Origin: Pseudolabrys taiwanensis
GTDB taxonomy: Bacteria > Pseudomonadota > Alphaproteobacteria > Rhizobiales > Xanthobacteraceae
Direction: 5' to 3'
NCBI RefSeq assembly: GCF_003367395.1
Contig: NZ_CP031417.1
Coordinates: 3,844,001 to 3,908,000, forward strand
Length of the DNA stretch: 64,000 nucleotides
A program made the translations under genes and the position numbers. This document shows, one piece after another, positions 1-9,788 of this stretch. A model generated the notes under the pieces. That model was not told the DNA's origin. It did no database searches and saw nothing but the letters and a program-made list of their open reading frames with translations. Each line of letters starts with the position of its first letter. Position 1 is the stretch's first letter.

Positions 1-969
1 GATTGCCCCCGCGAGCAACGTTATGCGCGGCGGATCGGCCGCGAGGCGCGTCGTGGCCACGACGCCCGTCAACCCTGGCACGCACTCGGCCACGTGCACG
101 CGCGCCCGGCCTTCGCCCGGCTTCACCTCGCCGCGCCGCTTAGCCCACCCTTGCGCATGCCACACCTGCCACGGGCCGGGCCCCAACAGATCGTCGTCCA
201 GACTGACGATCGCGTCGCATTGCTCGAGCGCGTAGATCGGCTCTGCCACGCGGCCAAAAGCAAGCTGCATGGCCGTTTGCCGATTGGCGCAACCGACCGG
301 CTCGAACCGGTGAATCCGTGCCTCCGGCAATGCGCTAATCAGCGTTCGCAATTGACGGATGATTGTGGGCGACGTGATATCGCCAACAACAAAGCGCAGC
401 CCCATTCCCCCTTGCGCAGTCCACTGCGCGCGGGCCGTGTTCACCATGCTCTCGATAGCGGCCCATGTTGTCGGCTGCCCCTTTTGCAGAGGCGTCTTCG
501 AGCGCATCGGGTCATAGAGCTGCAACAGCGCCGCCTGCATGAAGGCGTCGCTCGCGCCCCGCGCCGCCGGATGCTCCGGGTTGCCGTCGAGCTTGGTCGG
601 CCGCCCATTATAGACCGTTGCCAGCACCGGCTGGGCGTAACCCTCGAACGTCACCGCGGTCGCGAAGTGGCGTGCGATACCGGGCGGCGCGTTCTCGGGC
701 TGGTTGACGTAAGGCAACGCCGCATCAGAGCGACCTTCGCCGCAACCCGCGAGGCTCGCCATCATCAGCGACGCGCCCATCAGCTTGAGAAACGTGCGAC
801 GGCCGGTGCCGGCAAGGATCGTGGCAGCGGCGGGAAATTCCGCCTCCACCCAGCGCCGAAACTCATCGTCGTCGGTCAGTTCTTCGACGCTCGACCACTG
901 CCGGCTACCACCCTGGGTCAACCTGTGTCGGATCGCAGCGAGATCGAATGGGGCGGATCGCTGGGTCAT
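1..969 (-). CDS. actB: ActB-like molybdopterin oxidoreductase subunit of alternative complex III (3' end outside window)
   Basis: About 323 N-terminal residues are visible; the rest lies left of base 1. The start ATG at 969 overlaps the actA stop in an ATGA. Near residue 55 there is a Tat-like twin-arginine stretch (GRRTFLKLMGASL followed by a hydrophobic run and AGCG), as in the Tat-variant form found in ActB. A molybdopterin-oxidoreductase-like segment follows (NGRPTKLDGNPEHPAARG). In alternative complex III, ActB is the large periplasmic subunit that in its full form carries iron-sulfur clusters and passes electrons from quinol toward cytochrome c or an oxidase. The iron-sulfur part, usually C-terminal, is not in the window. 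Confidence rests on the signal, the DGNPEHP motif and the actA neighbour. Confidence 0.85.
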   Translation of the reverse strand, partial: MTQRSAPFDLAAIRHRLTQGGSRQWSSVEELTDDDEFRRWVEAEFPAAATILAGTGRRTFLKLMGASLMMASLAGCGEGRSDAALPYVNQPENAPPGIARHFATAVTFEGYAQPVLATVYNGRPTKLDGNPEHPAARGASDAFMQAALLQLYDPMRSKTPLQKGQPTTWAAIESMVNTARAQWTAQGGMGLRFVVGDITSPTIIRQLRTLISALPEARIHRFEPVGCANRQTAMQLAFGRVAEPIYALEQCDAIVSLDDDLLGPGPWQVWHAQGWAKRRGEVKPGEGRARVHVAECVPGLTGVVATTRLAADPPRITLLAGAI

Positions 970-1622
970 CGGTGGCACACCGTGCAATGCGTGATCTCAC
1001 CGAGGCGCAGATGGTAGGCGGCCGCCAGTTGGCTTGCGGCCGGTGTCTTCGCGTCTGGCTTCCAGTTCATCGTGGTGATCGCATCCTGCGGCCGCAGGTT
1101 AGGCGCCGGATCCCGATGGCAGTCGAGACAGAATTGCATCGTGAAGGCCTTCGCCTTCGCGGTGAGCGGCATCTCGTCGATGCGGCCATGGCAGGTCTCG
1201 CAACCCACGCCTTTCGCGATATGAATGTCGTGGCGGAAGTACACGTAATCGGGCAGCCGCGCGACGCGGCGCCACGCCAGCGGCTTGTTCTCAGCGAGGC
1301 TGTGCCGCACAGGCGCGAGCAGAGGGGCGTTGGTCCACACCTGCGAGTGACAGGTCATGCAAGTATGTGTCGGCGGCAGACCGGCACGCGCGCCGGTGTC
1401 GACGCCCGTATGGCAATAGCGGCAGTCTATGCCGAGACCCGAGACATGGTGCTGGTGGCTGAAGGGAACCGGCTGCGACATGGGATGGATATTCGCACCG
1501 GTGTAGTAGTCGGACCGGGCGAAACCGACCGCGGCTACGGTTGTTCCAGCCGCCAAAGCCAGTCCTCCTGCGGCCAGCAAGCGAAGCCATGCGTCCGCCG
1601 CTGAGCTGAATATCTGGGTCAT
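966..1622 (-). CDS. actA: ActA-like pentaheme cytochrome c of alternative complex III
   Basis: This 218-residue protein has one N-terminal membrane segment (about residues 11-34) and five CxxCH heme motifs: CRYCH, CMTCH, CETCH, CLDCH and CTVCH. Five hemes and a membrane anchor match ActA, the multiheme cytochrome that accepts electrons from the Act core in the periplasm. I chose ATG at 1622 (MTQIFSS) because the upstream in-frame extension to 1703 looks non-coding. The stop overlaps the ActB start by 4 bp, so the two are translationally coupled. The gene is divergent from the cytochrome oxidase operon starting at 1756, which fits electron transfer from this complex to that oxidase. Confidence 0.88.
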   Translation of the reverse strand: MTQIFSSAADAWLRLLAAGGLALAAGTTVAAVGFARSDYYTGANIHPMSQPVPFSHQHHVSGLGIDCRYCHTGVDTGARAGLPPTHTCMTCHSQVWTNAPLLAPVRHSLAENKPLAWRRVARLPDYVYFRHDIHIAKGVGCETCHGRIDEMPLTAKAKAFTMQFCLDCHRDPAPNLRPQDAITTMNWKPDAKTPAASQLAAAYHLRLGEITHCTVCHR

Positions 1623-1755
1623 CTCGGCTGCTCGACGCCCACAAATACTTCGCCCCTCGGCACAACGGAGCGGTCGCGCACTCGTTCCTCGCCATGGGAA
1701 CAAAGTTCACCGGCCTTGCGTTGGGGCACCAGGCGCGACGGGGACATTTTCCAAA
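1623..1755. promoter_or_regulatory. Divergent intergenic region between act and oxidase operons
   Basis: These 133 bases separate two divergent operons and must hold promoters for both, unless transcription enters from elsewhere. I see no clear -35/-10 pair or operator; the assignment is from gene arrangement only. Confidence 0.35.
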
Positions 1756-2106
1756 ATGACCGACCTTCATAGCGCTCCCTCATTCGAAAATTCGGATGTC
1801 GATGTACGTCTGCTCGCGGCGCTCGCATGCGGACTCGTCGGCTTTCTCATTGCTACGCCCGCGGCGCTCTGGTTGATCTACGGCGGCGCAGTCCCGAGCC
1901 AAGTGTTCCAAGCGCCGTCGATCGACGCTTCCGCTCCGCATTTACAGGTCGATCCCGCGCAAGACCTCGCCACGTTTCGCGCGTCAGAGAATGTACGGCT
2001 GTCGACATATGGCTGGGCGGATCCAGGTCGTCGAACCGTGCACATCCCAATCGAACGTGCACAAGGGATCCTCGTCGAGCGCGGACTTCCCGGCTGGTCC
2101 CGATAA
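1756..2106 (+). CDS. Small membrane protein leading the oxidase operon
   Basis: A 116-residue protein with one clear membrane segment at about residues 19-44. Its C-terminal part contains STYGWADPGRRTVHIPIERA followed by a GLPGWSR end. A YGW-D-R...IPI-RA...GLP pattern is common in a small protein family encoded just upstream of cytochrome oxidase subunit II genes and inside act clusters. No catalytic residues are apparent. Its place, 24 bases before ctaC on the same strand, suggests a role in assembling or tethering the oxidase or the Act complex, which is inference. Confidence 0.7.
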   Translation: MTDLHSAPSFENSDVDVRLLAALACGLVGFLIATPAALWLIYGGAVPSQVFQAPSIDASAPHLQVDPAQDLATFRASENVRLSTYGWADPGRRTVHIPIERAQGILVERGLPGWSR

Positions 2107-2130
2107 ATCCGTCCGCCGGCGAAGGCAGCG

Positions 2131-3081
2131 ATGTGGCGTAATTGGATCCCCTTCTGGCACTCAGGCGCTTCCTCTTATGGCGGCGACGTCGATTTATTGT
2201 TCATTGGCTTGCTGACGGTCAGCCTGCTGGTGACAGCGTTGCTGTTCACGCTGTTGCTCACTTTCGCGATCTGCTACCGGGCCACCAGGGACGCCGACCG
2301 CGGCCATCGGATCAAGAAGAGCTGGCACTGGGAGGTTGGCTGGACCACGGCCACATTCGTCGCCTTCCTCGGTCTATTCGTTTGGGGCGCGACTCTCTAT
2401 CTGCGCATATTCGAGGCGCCGGACCATGCATTGTCGATCTACGTGGTAGCGAAACAGTGGATGTGGAAGGCGCAACACCCCGGCGGCCAGCGAGAGATCA
2501 ACGAGTTGCACATTCCGGTCGACCGTACGGTGCGACTGACGCTCGCTTCACAGGACGTGATCCATAGCTTCTTCGTCCCGGCGTTTCGCGTGAAACACGA
2601 CGTCGTGCCCGGCCGCTATCAATCGCTATGGTTCAAAGCCGAACGGACGGGCGTCTTCCAGCTTCTATGCGCGGAGTTCTGCGGCACCGACCATTCCGCT
2701 ATGACCGGACGCATCGTGGTCATGAAGCCGGACGACTATACGCGCTGGTTGTCACAACAAGACGTCGACGGCACGCTTGCGGCGCAAGGAAGCGCGCTTT
2801 TCCGCGAGCTCGGCTGCAGCGGCTGCCATATGGGCACCAGTACGGTGCGCGCGCCACATCTCGATGGATTGTATGGGCGTCCGGTGCCGCTCGCGGATGG
2901 CAGGGTCGTGGTCGCTGACGAACGCTATATCCGCGACTCCATCCTCCAGCCACGCGCCGAGGTTGCTGCCGGCTACGATCCGGTGATGCCATCGTTCGCC
3001 GGGCGCGTCGACGAAGAAGGGCTCATCAAACTGGTTGCCTATATCAAATCGCTGGCCAACGGCGCGGAGGCAAAACCATGA
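2131..3081 (+). CDS. ctaC: Cytochrome c oxidase subunit II with fused cytochrome c domain (caa3 type)
   Basis: 316 residues. Two membrane segments (about 21-48 and 70-92) precede a cupredoxin domain carrying the CuA ligands: H145 and the motif [12 protein letters not shown] (C180, E182, C184, H188, M191). A C-terminal cytochrome c domain has CSGCH (229-233) and a likely axial Met in PVMPSF. It receives electrons through its own heme c and passes them via CuA to subunit I. The fused heme marks a caa3-type enzyme, the kind often paired with alternative complex III. The stop overlaps ctaD by 4 bp (ATGA at 3078). Confidence 0.95.
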   Translation: MWRNWIPFWHSGASSYGGDVDLLFIGLLTVSLLVTALLFTLLLTFAICYRATRDADRGHRIKKSWHWEVGWTTATFVAFLGLFVWGATLYLRIFEAPDHALSIYVVAKQWMWKAQHPGGQREINELHIPVDRTVRLTLASQDVIHSFFVPAFRVKHDVVPGRYQSLWFKAERTGVFQLLCAEFCGTDHSAMTGRIVVMKPDDYTRWLSQQDVDGTLAAQGSALFRELGCSGCHMGTSTVRAPHLDGLYGRPVPLADGRVVVADERYIRDSILQPRAEVAAGYDPVMPSFAGRVDEEGLIKLVAYIKSLANGAEAKP

Positions 3082-4685
3082 GCGCGGCCGAGCCGAACTA
3101 CCTGACCGCCGACTTCCGGCTCAGATCGTGGTTCGTCACCACCGACCACAAGCGCGTGGCGCTGCTTTTCTTCGCTACAATCACTCTCTTCTTCTTTCTC
3201 GGCGGGGCCGCCGCCACCCTCATTCGACTTGAGCTGTTGACGCCACGCGGCGATCTGGTCACCTCCGACGTCTACAACCGGCTCTTCACCATGCACGGCG
3301 TGATCATGGTATGGTTTTTCCTGATACCTTCGATCCCCACGACGTTCGGCAATTTCATGGTGCCGCTAATGATCGGTGCGCGCGATCTCGCCTTCCCGCG
3401 CCTCAATCTTACGAGCTGGTACCTGTTTCTGATCGGCGGCGCCGTCACCCTCTATGCGCTATTCACCGGCGGTGTCGACACCGGTTGGACGTTCTACACG
3501 CCGTTCTCGACCATGTACTCCAACGGTCACGTAGTCCTCGCCGTGATCGGCGTATTCATCACCGGCTTTTCCTCCATCCTGACCGGCCTGAATTTCATCG
3601 TCACCATTCACCGGCTGCGGGCCCCCGGACTGACCTGGTATCGGCTGCCCATCTTCTTGTGGTCGCTCTATGCGACGTCGGTCATTCTCGTTCTGGCGAC
3701 GCCGGTCCTTGCCATCACTCTGTTGTTGGTGGCGATAGAACGTCTTGCCGGGGTCGGCATCTTCGATCCCAAGCTCGGTGGTGACCCGCTGCTGTTCCAG
3801 CACCTGTTCTGGTTCTACTCGCACCCCGCCGTTTACATCATGATCCTGCCCGGCATGGGTGTCGTGACAGAGCTTGTCACCTGCTTCTCGCGCAAGATGT
3901 TGTTCGGCTACAAATTCGTCGCCTGGGCCAGCATGGCCATCGCCGCCGTCGGCTTCTTCGTCTGGGGCCACCACATGTTCGTCAGCGGTCAGTCTGTATT
4001 CGCCGGGATCGTCTTCTCGTTCATGAGCTTCGTGGTTGCCGTCCCCTCGGCAATCAAGGTGTTCAATTGGACGGCCACCTTGCACAAAGGCTGGGTCCAC
4101 TTCGATGCGCCGATGCTCTATGCGCTCGGCTTTATCGGTCTGTTTACGATTGGCGGGCTGACCGGACTCTTCCTCGCCTCGCTCGCGTTCGACGTTTGGG
4201 TCACCGACACTTACTTCGTCATCGCCCATTTTCACTACATCATGGTCGGCGGCATGGTCACGGCTTATTTCGGCGGCCTGCATTACTGGTGGCCCAAAAT
4301 CACCGGCCGGCTTTATCCCGAATACTGGGCGCGCGCCGCCGCCATCCTGATCTTCTTCGGCTTCAACATGACGTTCTTTCCGCAATTCATTCTCGGGATT
4401 CTCGGCATGCCGCGCCGCTATCACGCCTACGATCCAGCGCTGCAGGTATGGAACGTCCTGTCGTCGGCCGGTGCCTCGGTTCTCGCCATCGCCTATGCTT
4501 TGCCGCTGTTCTATCTCGGCTGGTCACTGTTCTGGGGCCGCAAGGCTGGGCCGAACCCATGGCGGGCCACCGGGTTGGAATGGCAGACGTCGTCGCCACC
4601 GCCAAAGCACAACTTCATCGAGACGCCGGTCGTCCGGCGCGGCCCCTACGAGTACACACCGGATCCGGTTCCGCAAAATGCCTGA
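3078..4685 (+). CDS. ctaD: Cytochrome c oxidase subunit I (heme-copper, caa3 type)
   Basis: 535 residues, the usual length for a type A heme-copper oxidase core with about 12 helices. Visible ligand motifs are MHGVIMVWF (heme a His), SHPAVYI (CuB His and the cross-linked Tyr), WGHHMF (two CuB His) and HFHYIMVGG (heme a3 and a His). [20 protein letters not shown] is the conserved loop feeding the D proton channel. It reduces O2 to water and pumps protons across the inner membrane. It overlaps ctaC by 4 bp and ctaE by 8 bp, so the operon is very compact. Confidence 0.97.
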   Translation: MSAAEPNYLTADFRLRSWFVTTDHKRVALLFFATITLFFFLGGAAATLIRLELLTPRGDLVTSDVYNRLFTMHGVIMVWFFLIPSIPTTFGNFMVPLMIGARDLAFPRLNLTSWYLFLIGGAVTLYALFTGGVDTGWTFYTPFSTMYSNGHVVLAVIGVFITGFSSILTGLNFIVTIHRLRAPGLTWYRLPIFLWSLYATSVILVLATPVLAITLLLVAIERLAGVGIFDPKLGGDPLLFQHLFWFYSHPAVYIMILPGMGVVTELVTCFSRKMLFGYKFVAWASMAIAAVGFFVWGHHMFVSGQSVFAGIVFSFMSFVVAVPSAIKVFNWTATLHKGWVHFDAPMLYALGFIGLFTIGGLTGLFLASLAFDVWVTDTYFVIAHFHYIMVGGMVTAYFGGLHYWWPKITGRLYPEYWARAAAILIFFGFNMTFFPQFILGILGMPRRYHAYDPALQVWNVLSSAGASVLAIAYALPLFYLGWSLFWGRKAGPNPWRATGLEWQTSSPPPKHNFIETPVVRRGPYEYTPDPVPQNA

Positions 4686-5322
4686 AGCGCAACCAGCCTT
4701 TCCTTACGCAACGCTGCCGCAACAGCACGAAGCGGCGCAACTCGGCATGTGGACCTTCCTTGCCACCGAGATCCTCTTCTTCGGCGGTCTCGTCCTAGCC
4801 TACCTCGTCTACCATTACGGATATCCGCAGGACTTTGACGCCGCGGCCCGTCACACCAAGATCGTTCTTGGCACGACGAATACGGCGATCTTGCTGACCA
4901 GCAGCTTTCTCGTCGCCTGGGCTGTGACGGCGGGCAAAACTGGTTTTGGTCGCGGCGCCGCCGTATTGCTCGCGGCCGCGGCCGGCTTGGGCCTCATTTT
5001 CCTGGCGCTGAAAGGTTTAGAGTACAGCGAGGAGTATCGTGAGCGCCTCGTTCCCGCGCTTAACTTCAGCTTCGATGCCGCGCACGCGCGCGGCGCGCAA
5101 CTCTTTTTCGTGTTCTACTTCGTAGCAACCGGGCTGCACGCGATCCACGTGGCGGTCGGCATTGCGATCCTGTTGGCGATTGCGAACCGCGCACGACAGC
5201 AGCGCTATTCCGCCGACTACCATGCGCCGCTGACGGTCGCCGGACTGTACTGGCATTTCGTCGACGCAGTATGGGTCGTACTTTACGCCCTGATTTATCT
5301 ACCGGGACGGAGCGGCGCATGA
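4678..5322 (+). CDS. ctaE: Cytochrome c oxidase subunit III
   Basis: 214 residues with about five membrane helices. Typical subunit III features are [17 protein letters not shown] near the N terminus, GLEYSEEY in the middle and GLHAIHV...[13 protein letters not shown] at the end. ATG 4678 was chosen because it starts the conserved MPEAQPAF region and overlaps the ctaD stop; a longer open frame to 4471 lies entirely inside ctaD. Subunit III stabilises the catalytic core and the proton uptake route. The stop overlaps ctaF by 4 bp. Confidence 0.94.
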   Translation: MPEAQPAFPYATLPQQHEAAQLGMWTFLATEILFFGGLVLAYLVYHYGYPQDFDAAARHTKIVLGTTNTAILLTSSFLVAWAVTAGKTGFGRGAAVLLAAAAGLGLIFLALKGLEYSEEYRERLVPALNFSFDAAHARGAQLFFVFYFVATGLHAIHVAVGIAILLAIANRARQQRYSADYHAPLTVAGLYWHFVDAVWVVLYALIYLPGRSGA

Positions 5323-5612
5323 CCTGGGCTCCGCCACGCGCACTGCTGCTGTCCTGGCTTGCCCTGCTGGCACTGCTCGGGCTGACCTTGCTCATCGCCT
5401 ATCAGCCGCTCGGGGCTCTCAACTTTCCCATCGCGCTCGCCATCGCGAGCCTCAAGGTCCTGGTCGTCGCAGCGATCTTCATGGAATTGCGCGACATGCG
5501 TGGCTTGGTGATCGCCTTCGCTGCCGCCGGCGTGCTTTGGCTGTTCGTGCTACTATGGCTCGCGGGCGTCGACTTTATTACTCGAGCGCAGTTTCCGCCG
5601 ACCATCAATTAA
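5319..5612 (+). CDS. ctaF: Cytochrome c oxidase subunit IV-like membrane protein
   Basis: 97 residues with three predicted membrane helices and the short motif LKVLVVAAIFMELRDM, which resembles the K...FMELR core of the prokaryotic subunit IV family (CtaF/CyoD-like). It begins at ATG 5319 inside the ctaE stop codon and is the last gene of the oxidase operon. The role is probably structural or in assembly. The downstream 90 bases to the convergent kinase show no clear terminator hairpin. Confidence 0.85.
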   Translation: MTWAPPRALLLSWLALLALLGLTLLIAYQPLGALNFPIALAIASLKVLVVAAIFMELRDMRGLVIAFAAAGVLWLFVLLWLAGVDFITRAQFPPTIN

Positions 5613-5701
5613 TAGAGATATATAGTATATCGCGCGCCACGGCATCGAACTAAACATTATTCCGTTCCGGAACCTTTCGGCGCGGATTTTCTGCCGCCGC
5701 A

Positions 5702-7906
5702 TTACTTTGAAGGGCACGCGCCATCGAGGACATCGCGCACCTTCGCCGCCAGGTCTCTATAACTGAAGGGCTTTGTAATGAGATGAACGCCTCTGTCGAG
5801 CCGCCCGTGGTGGATGATTGCATTTCTGGCATAGCCGGTGGTGAACAGGACCTGCAATCCAGGACGTAACGCGACGGCTTGAGCCGCGACCTGAGCGCCG
5901 GTCATCCCGCCGGGCAGAACGACATCGGTAAAAAGCAGATCGAGACGCGGTTGCTTGCGGATCAGTTCGAGCGCGGCCGGCCCGTTATGGGCCTCAATCA
6001 CGGTATATCCAAGCTCTCGAAGGCTTTCTACTGAGTGAGTGCGGACATCATCATCGTCCTCCAAAACAAGGATGACTTCCGCCACGTCAGCCTCCGGCAC
6101 AGGCTCCTGCGGGGCGATATCTGCCGCTTCATGCGAGCCACCCCAGCGTGGCAGATAAATCTTAACGGTCGATCCCTCGCCCAATTCGGAATAGAGATTG
6201 ATATGTCCGCCGGACTGCTTGACGAAGCCATAAACTTGGCTGAGCCCCAGACCAGTACCATGGCCCGCTGGCTTGGTCGTAAAGAATGGTTCGAACGCTT
6301 GCGACAGGGTCTTGGCGTCCATACCCATACCGGTATCAGAGACCGAGATCAGGACATACTGTCCGGGAGTCACCTCGGCGTGTTGGAGCGCGTAGGCCTC
6401 GTCGATATGCACATTGGCGGTCTCAAGCGTCAGGTTGCCGCCATCCGGCATAGCATCGCGCGCATTTACCGCGAGATTGATGATGGCGGATTCAAGCTCG
6501 TTAGGATCGACCTCCACACGCCACAGTCCGACGCCGCGAACTACTTCGACGGACACCAATTCTCCCAGGGTGCGTGTGATTAATTCCGCTATCCCGGCAA
6601 CTAGGACGTTGAGATCGACCGGTTTCGGATCAAGTGGTTGGCGGCGCGCGAAAGCAAGCAGCCTTTGGGTCAGTGAAGCCGCGCGACGCGCGCCATTCAT
6701 GGCGAGCGTGGCGGCCCGCTGCAATCGGCCCGAGTTCTCGGGCAAGTTTCTCAGCAGTGCCTCCAGATTGCCAATGATGATTTGAAGTAGGTTATTGAAA
6801 TCGTGCGCGACGCCTCCGGTAAGCTGGCCGACTGCTTCCATTTTTTGAGACTGACGTAAGGCCTCTTCCTGTTTCTGCAGTTGCCGTGTGCGCTCGGCTA
6901 TTTGTGCCTCAAGATTTGCGTTGAGTTCATGCAGAGCTTGTTGTGCTTGTTTCCGGTGCTCGATCTCTTTGCGCGATGCTTGCGCAAGCTGGGCATTGTC
7001 GATCGCGACAGCGGCCTCAGCGGCTAGACCGGCCAGGCCGCGCTCGGATCGTTCGGTGAATATCCCGACTTGCGCATGCCCAAAAAACAAGCCGCCGAGC
7101 ACATCGCCATTGCGAGACATCACCGGGACCGCGAGATAACTACGCACCGGGAGATGACCCTCCGGCATCCCCTTGCGCGGTGCATTGCGTCCGTATCGCA
7201 GGTCTTTCGTGATGTCGTCCGAGCGTACAATGCCGACCCCCGAAAACGTCGGCGCGAACACATCGGTATTTCTCGGCATCGGAAATTTGCTGAACGCTTC
7301 GCGGGGAACCCCGGACAAGGTATAAAGCATGTAGCTTTCGCCCGCGTCGTTCTCGACATTGTAGAAGAAAGCTCCGAACTGCGCGCCGGTTAGTTCGACG
7401 CCCGCATCGGTTACGACTTGCACGAGGCGATGAAGATCTGTCTCCGCCCCTAATGCTGAGCCGGTGCGGTTTAGCACCTCCAGCGCCCGGCGTTCTTCGC
7501 GCAGGGCATCTTCCGTCAGGCGCTGCGTGGTGCGGTCCCGCAGGATTTTGACGAAACCGACAAGCCCCCTGTCCGCCTCGATGATCGGCGAAAGCTCGCC
7601 GGAGGCCCAGAAGCGCGTGCCATCCTTGCGGACGCGCCAGCCTTCCTCACCGCCGCCGCGCCCGATACGGGTCGCGTCCGCTATTTCCTTTTCGAGCTGC
7701 CGCAGGTCCCCATCGACGAATATCCGATTAAGCGGTTGACCAAGCATTTCGTGTTCGGACCAGCCCAATATCCTCTCGGCGCCCGTGCTCCAGCTCGTGA
7801 CCCGCCCTTCCTGATCGGTGCTGATGATGGCGGTGTCTCGGGCGCTGTTGACGATTTGTCGCCATTGCGAGGCGGTTATCGCCGCCGGCACGAAATCAAC
7901 GCCCAT
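5702..7906 (-). CDS. Hybrid histidine kinase: PAS-GAF-HisKA-HATPase-receiver
   Basis: 734 residues, apparently cytosolic (no membrane segment). Order: PAS (about 10-125), GAF (about 150-310), coiled coil (310-360), HisKA with phospho-acceptor H368 in GGVAHDFNN, ATPase domain (N box NLAVNARDAMPDGG, G boxes DTGMGM and GHGTGLGLS) and a C-terminal receiver with LVLEDDDD, LLFTDVVLPGG and ITKPFSY. It should sense a signal through PAS/GAF, autophosphorylate and relay within itself to its receiver. No separate response regulator is adjacent, so the output partner is unknown. It converges with the oxidase operon; a redox or oxygen signal is only an inference from location. Confidence 0.93.
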   Translation of the reverse strand: MGVDFVPAAITASQWRQIVNSARDTAIISTDQEGRVTSWSTGAERILGWSEHEMLGQPLNRIFVDGDLRQLEKEIADATRIGRGGGEEGWRVRKDGTRFWASGELSPIIEADRGLVGFVKILRDRTTQRLTEDALREERRALEVLNRTGSALGAETDLHRLVQVVTDAGVELTGAQFGAFFYNVENDAGESYMLYTLSGVPREAFSKFPMPRNTDVFAPTFSGVGIVRSDDITKDLRYGRNAPRKGMPEGHLPVRSYLAVPVMSRNGDVLGGLFFGHAQVGIFTERSERGLAGLAAEAAVAIDNAQLAQASRKEIEHRKQAQQALHELNANLEAQIAERTRQLQKQEEALRQSQKMEAVGQLTGGVAHDFNNLLQIIIGNLEALLRNLPENSGRLQRAATLAMNGARRAASLTQRLLAFARRQPLDPKPVDLNVLVAGIAELITRTLGELVSVEVVRGVGLWRVEVDPNELESAIINLAVNARDAMPDGGNLTLETANVHIDEAYALQHAEVTPGQYVLISVSDTGMGMDAKTLSQAFEPFFTTKPAGHGTGLGLSQVYGFVKQSGGHINLYSELGEGSTVKIYLPRWGGSHEAADIAPQEPVPEADVAEVILVLEDDDDVRTHSVESLRELGYTVIEAHNGPAALELIRKQPRLDLLFTDVVLPGGMTGAQVAAQAVALRPGLQVLFTTGYARNAIIHHGRLDRGVHLITKPFSYRDLAAKVRDVLDGACPSK

Positions 7907-8138
7907 CTCCGCCCTCTAGACCCGACTGCCCCGCGTCATAACGCGACGATTTTTCTCTGGTTCCAAAGAGGAACTCACTAGCCCATCGCCTCCGGGACGG
8001 GTTCCAGGCTCTCACTCTCATTTCATGTCGGATTGATCTGAACCGCCGCGGGTTCTAACGCGTTTTCTCAGCAGACAACCCGCCGGATTTTTCTCTCTCC
8101 AATACGGATACTCCTTGGCCTCCACGGAAGGAGGAAGC

Positions 8139-8363
8139 ATGCCTATGATCGAAGCCGGCATCATTGAGCCACCAGTTTGTCCCCTCTGTGGCGCTCCCAC
8201 TCGGCTAAGGGAAGCTCGAAAAAGTCCGACGAAGTCGGATAAGGATATATATGAGTTTCAATGTACCGCTTGCCACGTGCTCTATCCGGTTGTGGTGAAT
8301 AGCTCAGTCCAGGAAACTCGCTCGCAGGGCGCGCCTGCCGATCTGGCCGGGTCGGAAGGCTAG
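8139..8363 (+). CDS. Small zinc-ribbon protein
   Basis: 74 residues. Two Cys pairs, CPLCGAP and CTACHV, about 30 residues apart, form a probable zinc ribbon. ATG 8139 is favoured over TTG 8115 because GGAGGAAG sits just before it. The window holds related ribbons at 12485-12700, 13008-13178 and 23928-24127, all short and with two Cys pairs, a family common in Bradyrhizobium-type genomes and without assigned function. Its location beside XRE-type regulator genes gives no firm hint of its job. Confidence 0.65.
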   Translation: MPMIEAGIIEPPVCPLCGAPTRLREARKSPTKSDKDIYEFQCTACHVLYPVVVNSSVQETRSQGAPADLAGSEG

Positions 8364-8622
8364 CATTGCTGCAGCGGTCGCTTTGGACTAGGCCGCTCTT
8401 CACTAGGGTGGCTGCCTTAGAAAGTGGGCGAGGCGTACGTTTTATTAGTTCGAACTAGTTGAGCCGCGCGTACGCGGGCAAGGAGGTGAGTCCAGCCGTC
8501 CTGCGACCGTCGAGTCGCGTTCGTCATACCTGTTAAACAGTCGCTGATAGCCGTCATCTTTTTGTTTGAGACGCGCCAAACTGTACTTGGATGTGCCGCA
8601 ACCTCGACGCCATGGGGCTGTG

Positions 8623-8997
8623 ATGTCAGGCCGTCCATTGAGCGCCGTGGACGTGGCGGTCGGTCAGCGGCTGAAGATAGCCCGTATGGCCAAGAAGCTC
8701 ACCCAAACGAATTTGGGTCAGGCCGTCGGCCTCACCTTTCAACAAACCCAGAAATAGGAGATAGGCAAGAACCGTATCGGGACCGGGCGCCTCCATGCGA
8801 TGGCCGAGGAGCTCGGGTTTCCCGTGTGCTATTTCCTCGAAGGCTCGATCAAGCCTGCCCATGTAGCTAAGGGTCGGGGTCGTAAAGCGACGTGGCGGCC
8901 GCTTGCCGGGTCAGCGCGGCGGCAGGGCGAGCAGAGGATCAAGAAGCGGACTATGAGCGACCTGCGGGAGAACGGCGGCGTTCTGCGCTTGCGCTAA
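8623..8997 (+). pseudogene. XRE-family regulator interrupted by an in-frame TAG
   Basis: Residues 1-44 form a helix-turn-helix start (SAVDVAVGQRLKIARMAKK..LGQAVGLTFQQTQK). A TAG at 8755 replaces the Tyr codon present in the intact paralogue at 11960 (QKYETGKNRIG there, QK-stop-EIGKNRIG here). The same frame continues to 8997 with GRLHAMAEELGFPVCYFLEG, then departs from the paralogue. One base change therefore separates it from a full gene. Either it is a recent pseudogene, or the 44-residue product acts as a minimal DNA-binding peptide, or there is a sequencing error. The tail end overlaps the SDR remnant on the other strand. Confidence 0.8.
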
Positions 8998-9766
8998 GCG
9001 GGCAGTGCGATCCTCGACAAATTCTCGCAGGCTGCGAGGAGCTGATGTTGAAGGTTCTCATCCAGAGCTTCGGGGTTCGGCGCGCGCCGATTAAGGTGGT
9101 AGAAATACTCGCCTGTCACCCGCGCTTGCGGATCGTCGCTGACCGCCAACCAGGCTTGGGTGCGATGCGCCTGATCCATGTCGTCTGGCGCGGCCGGGCC
9201 GCCCATTTTCGTCGGCACCCAGCCGGCTCCAGCGCATTGCAAAGCACATCGGGCCAGCGCCGGGCGAGCGCCGAGGCCATCATCGCATTGTAGAGCTTGC
9301 TCTCCGCGTAGGCCGTCGATCCGTCCCACGGCCGCTTTTCCCATAGCAGATCGCGAAAGTTGGCGCTGACGCGATGGTGCATTCCGGAGCTGAGGTAGAC
9401 GAGCCGCTGCGGTCGCCTCATGCGCGCTGTGATAACGTACGGGGCCAGAACGTCGATTGCGAAAAGATGCGGGAGGCCGTCCTCGGTCACAGGGCGCCGC
9501 GGCTCGCGATAGCCTATGGCGACATTGTGGATGACAGCCTCGAAGCGCCCTAAATCGTTGGCCTCTTCGGCGACACGCCGCGCGCCGGCTAGCGTCGAGA
9601 CATCTCCGATCACGACCGCGTCGGCGGCCGGCAGTGCCCGGCGCGCATCTTCCGCGCGCTTGCCGTTGCGGGCATGGAGAACAACCTGATGACCTTGTTC
9701 GACGAGAAGATGCGCGGCCATCAAGCCAAGCCCCTCGGATGAGCCAGTTATGAAGATGCGTGACAT
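8994..9766 (-). pseudogene. Short-chain dehydrogenase/reductase with a frameshift
   Basis: The 5' part reads as an SDR: FITGSSEGLGL (cofactor glycine motif), HNVAIGY, YLSSGM and the catalytic YAESK. Near 9221-9224 the frame is lost after CNALEP. The expected continuation GWVPTKMGGPAAPDD...TGEYFYH is found in the next frame and ends at 8994. Restoring one base (GAGCCGG to GAGCCGGG) rejoins the two, so this is one gene with a single-base deletion or a sequencing error. Start ATG 9766 follows AAGGAGA. It lies 22 bases after the NmrA-type gene on the same strand and is probably co-transcribed with it. Confidence 0.82.
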
Positions 9767-9788
9767 CAAAGTCTCCTTGTAGGGGAGT

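Noticed and set aside
3459..4424. Leftward open frame of about 320 residues
   Set aside because: Antisense shadow of the well-supported ctaD gene.
4471..4677. Longer ctaE with an N-terminal extension
   Set aside because: The extension lies within ctaD in another frame and lacks subunit III homology; ATG 4678 fits the family start.
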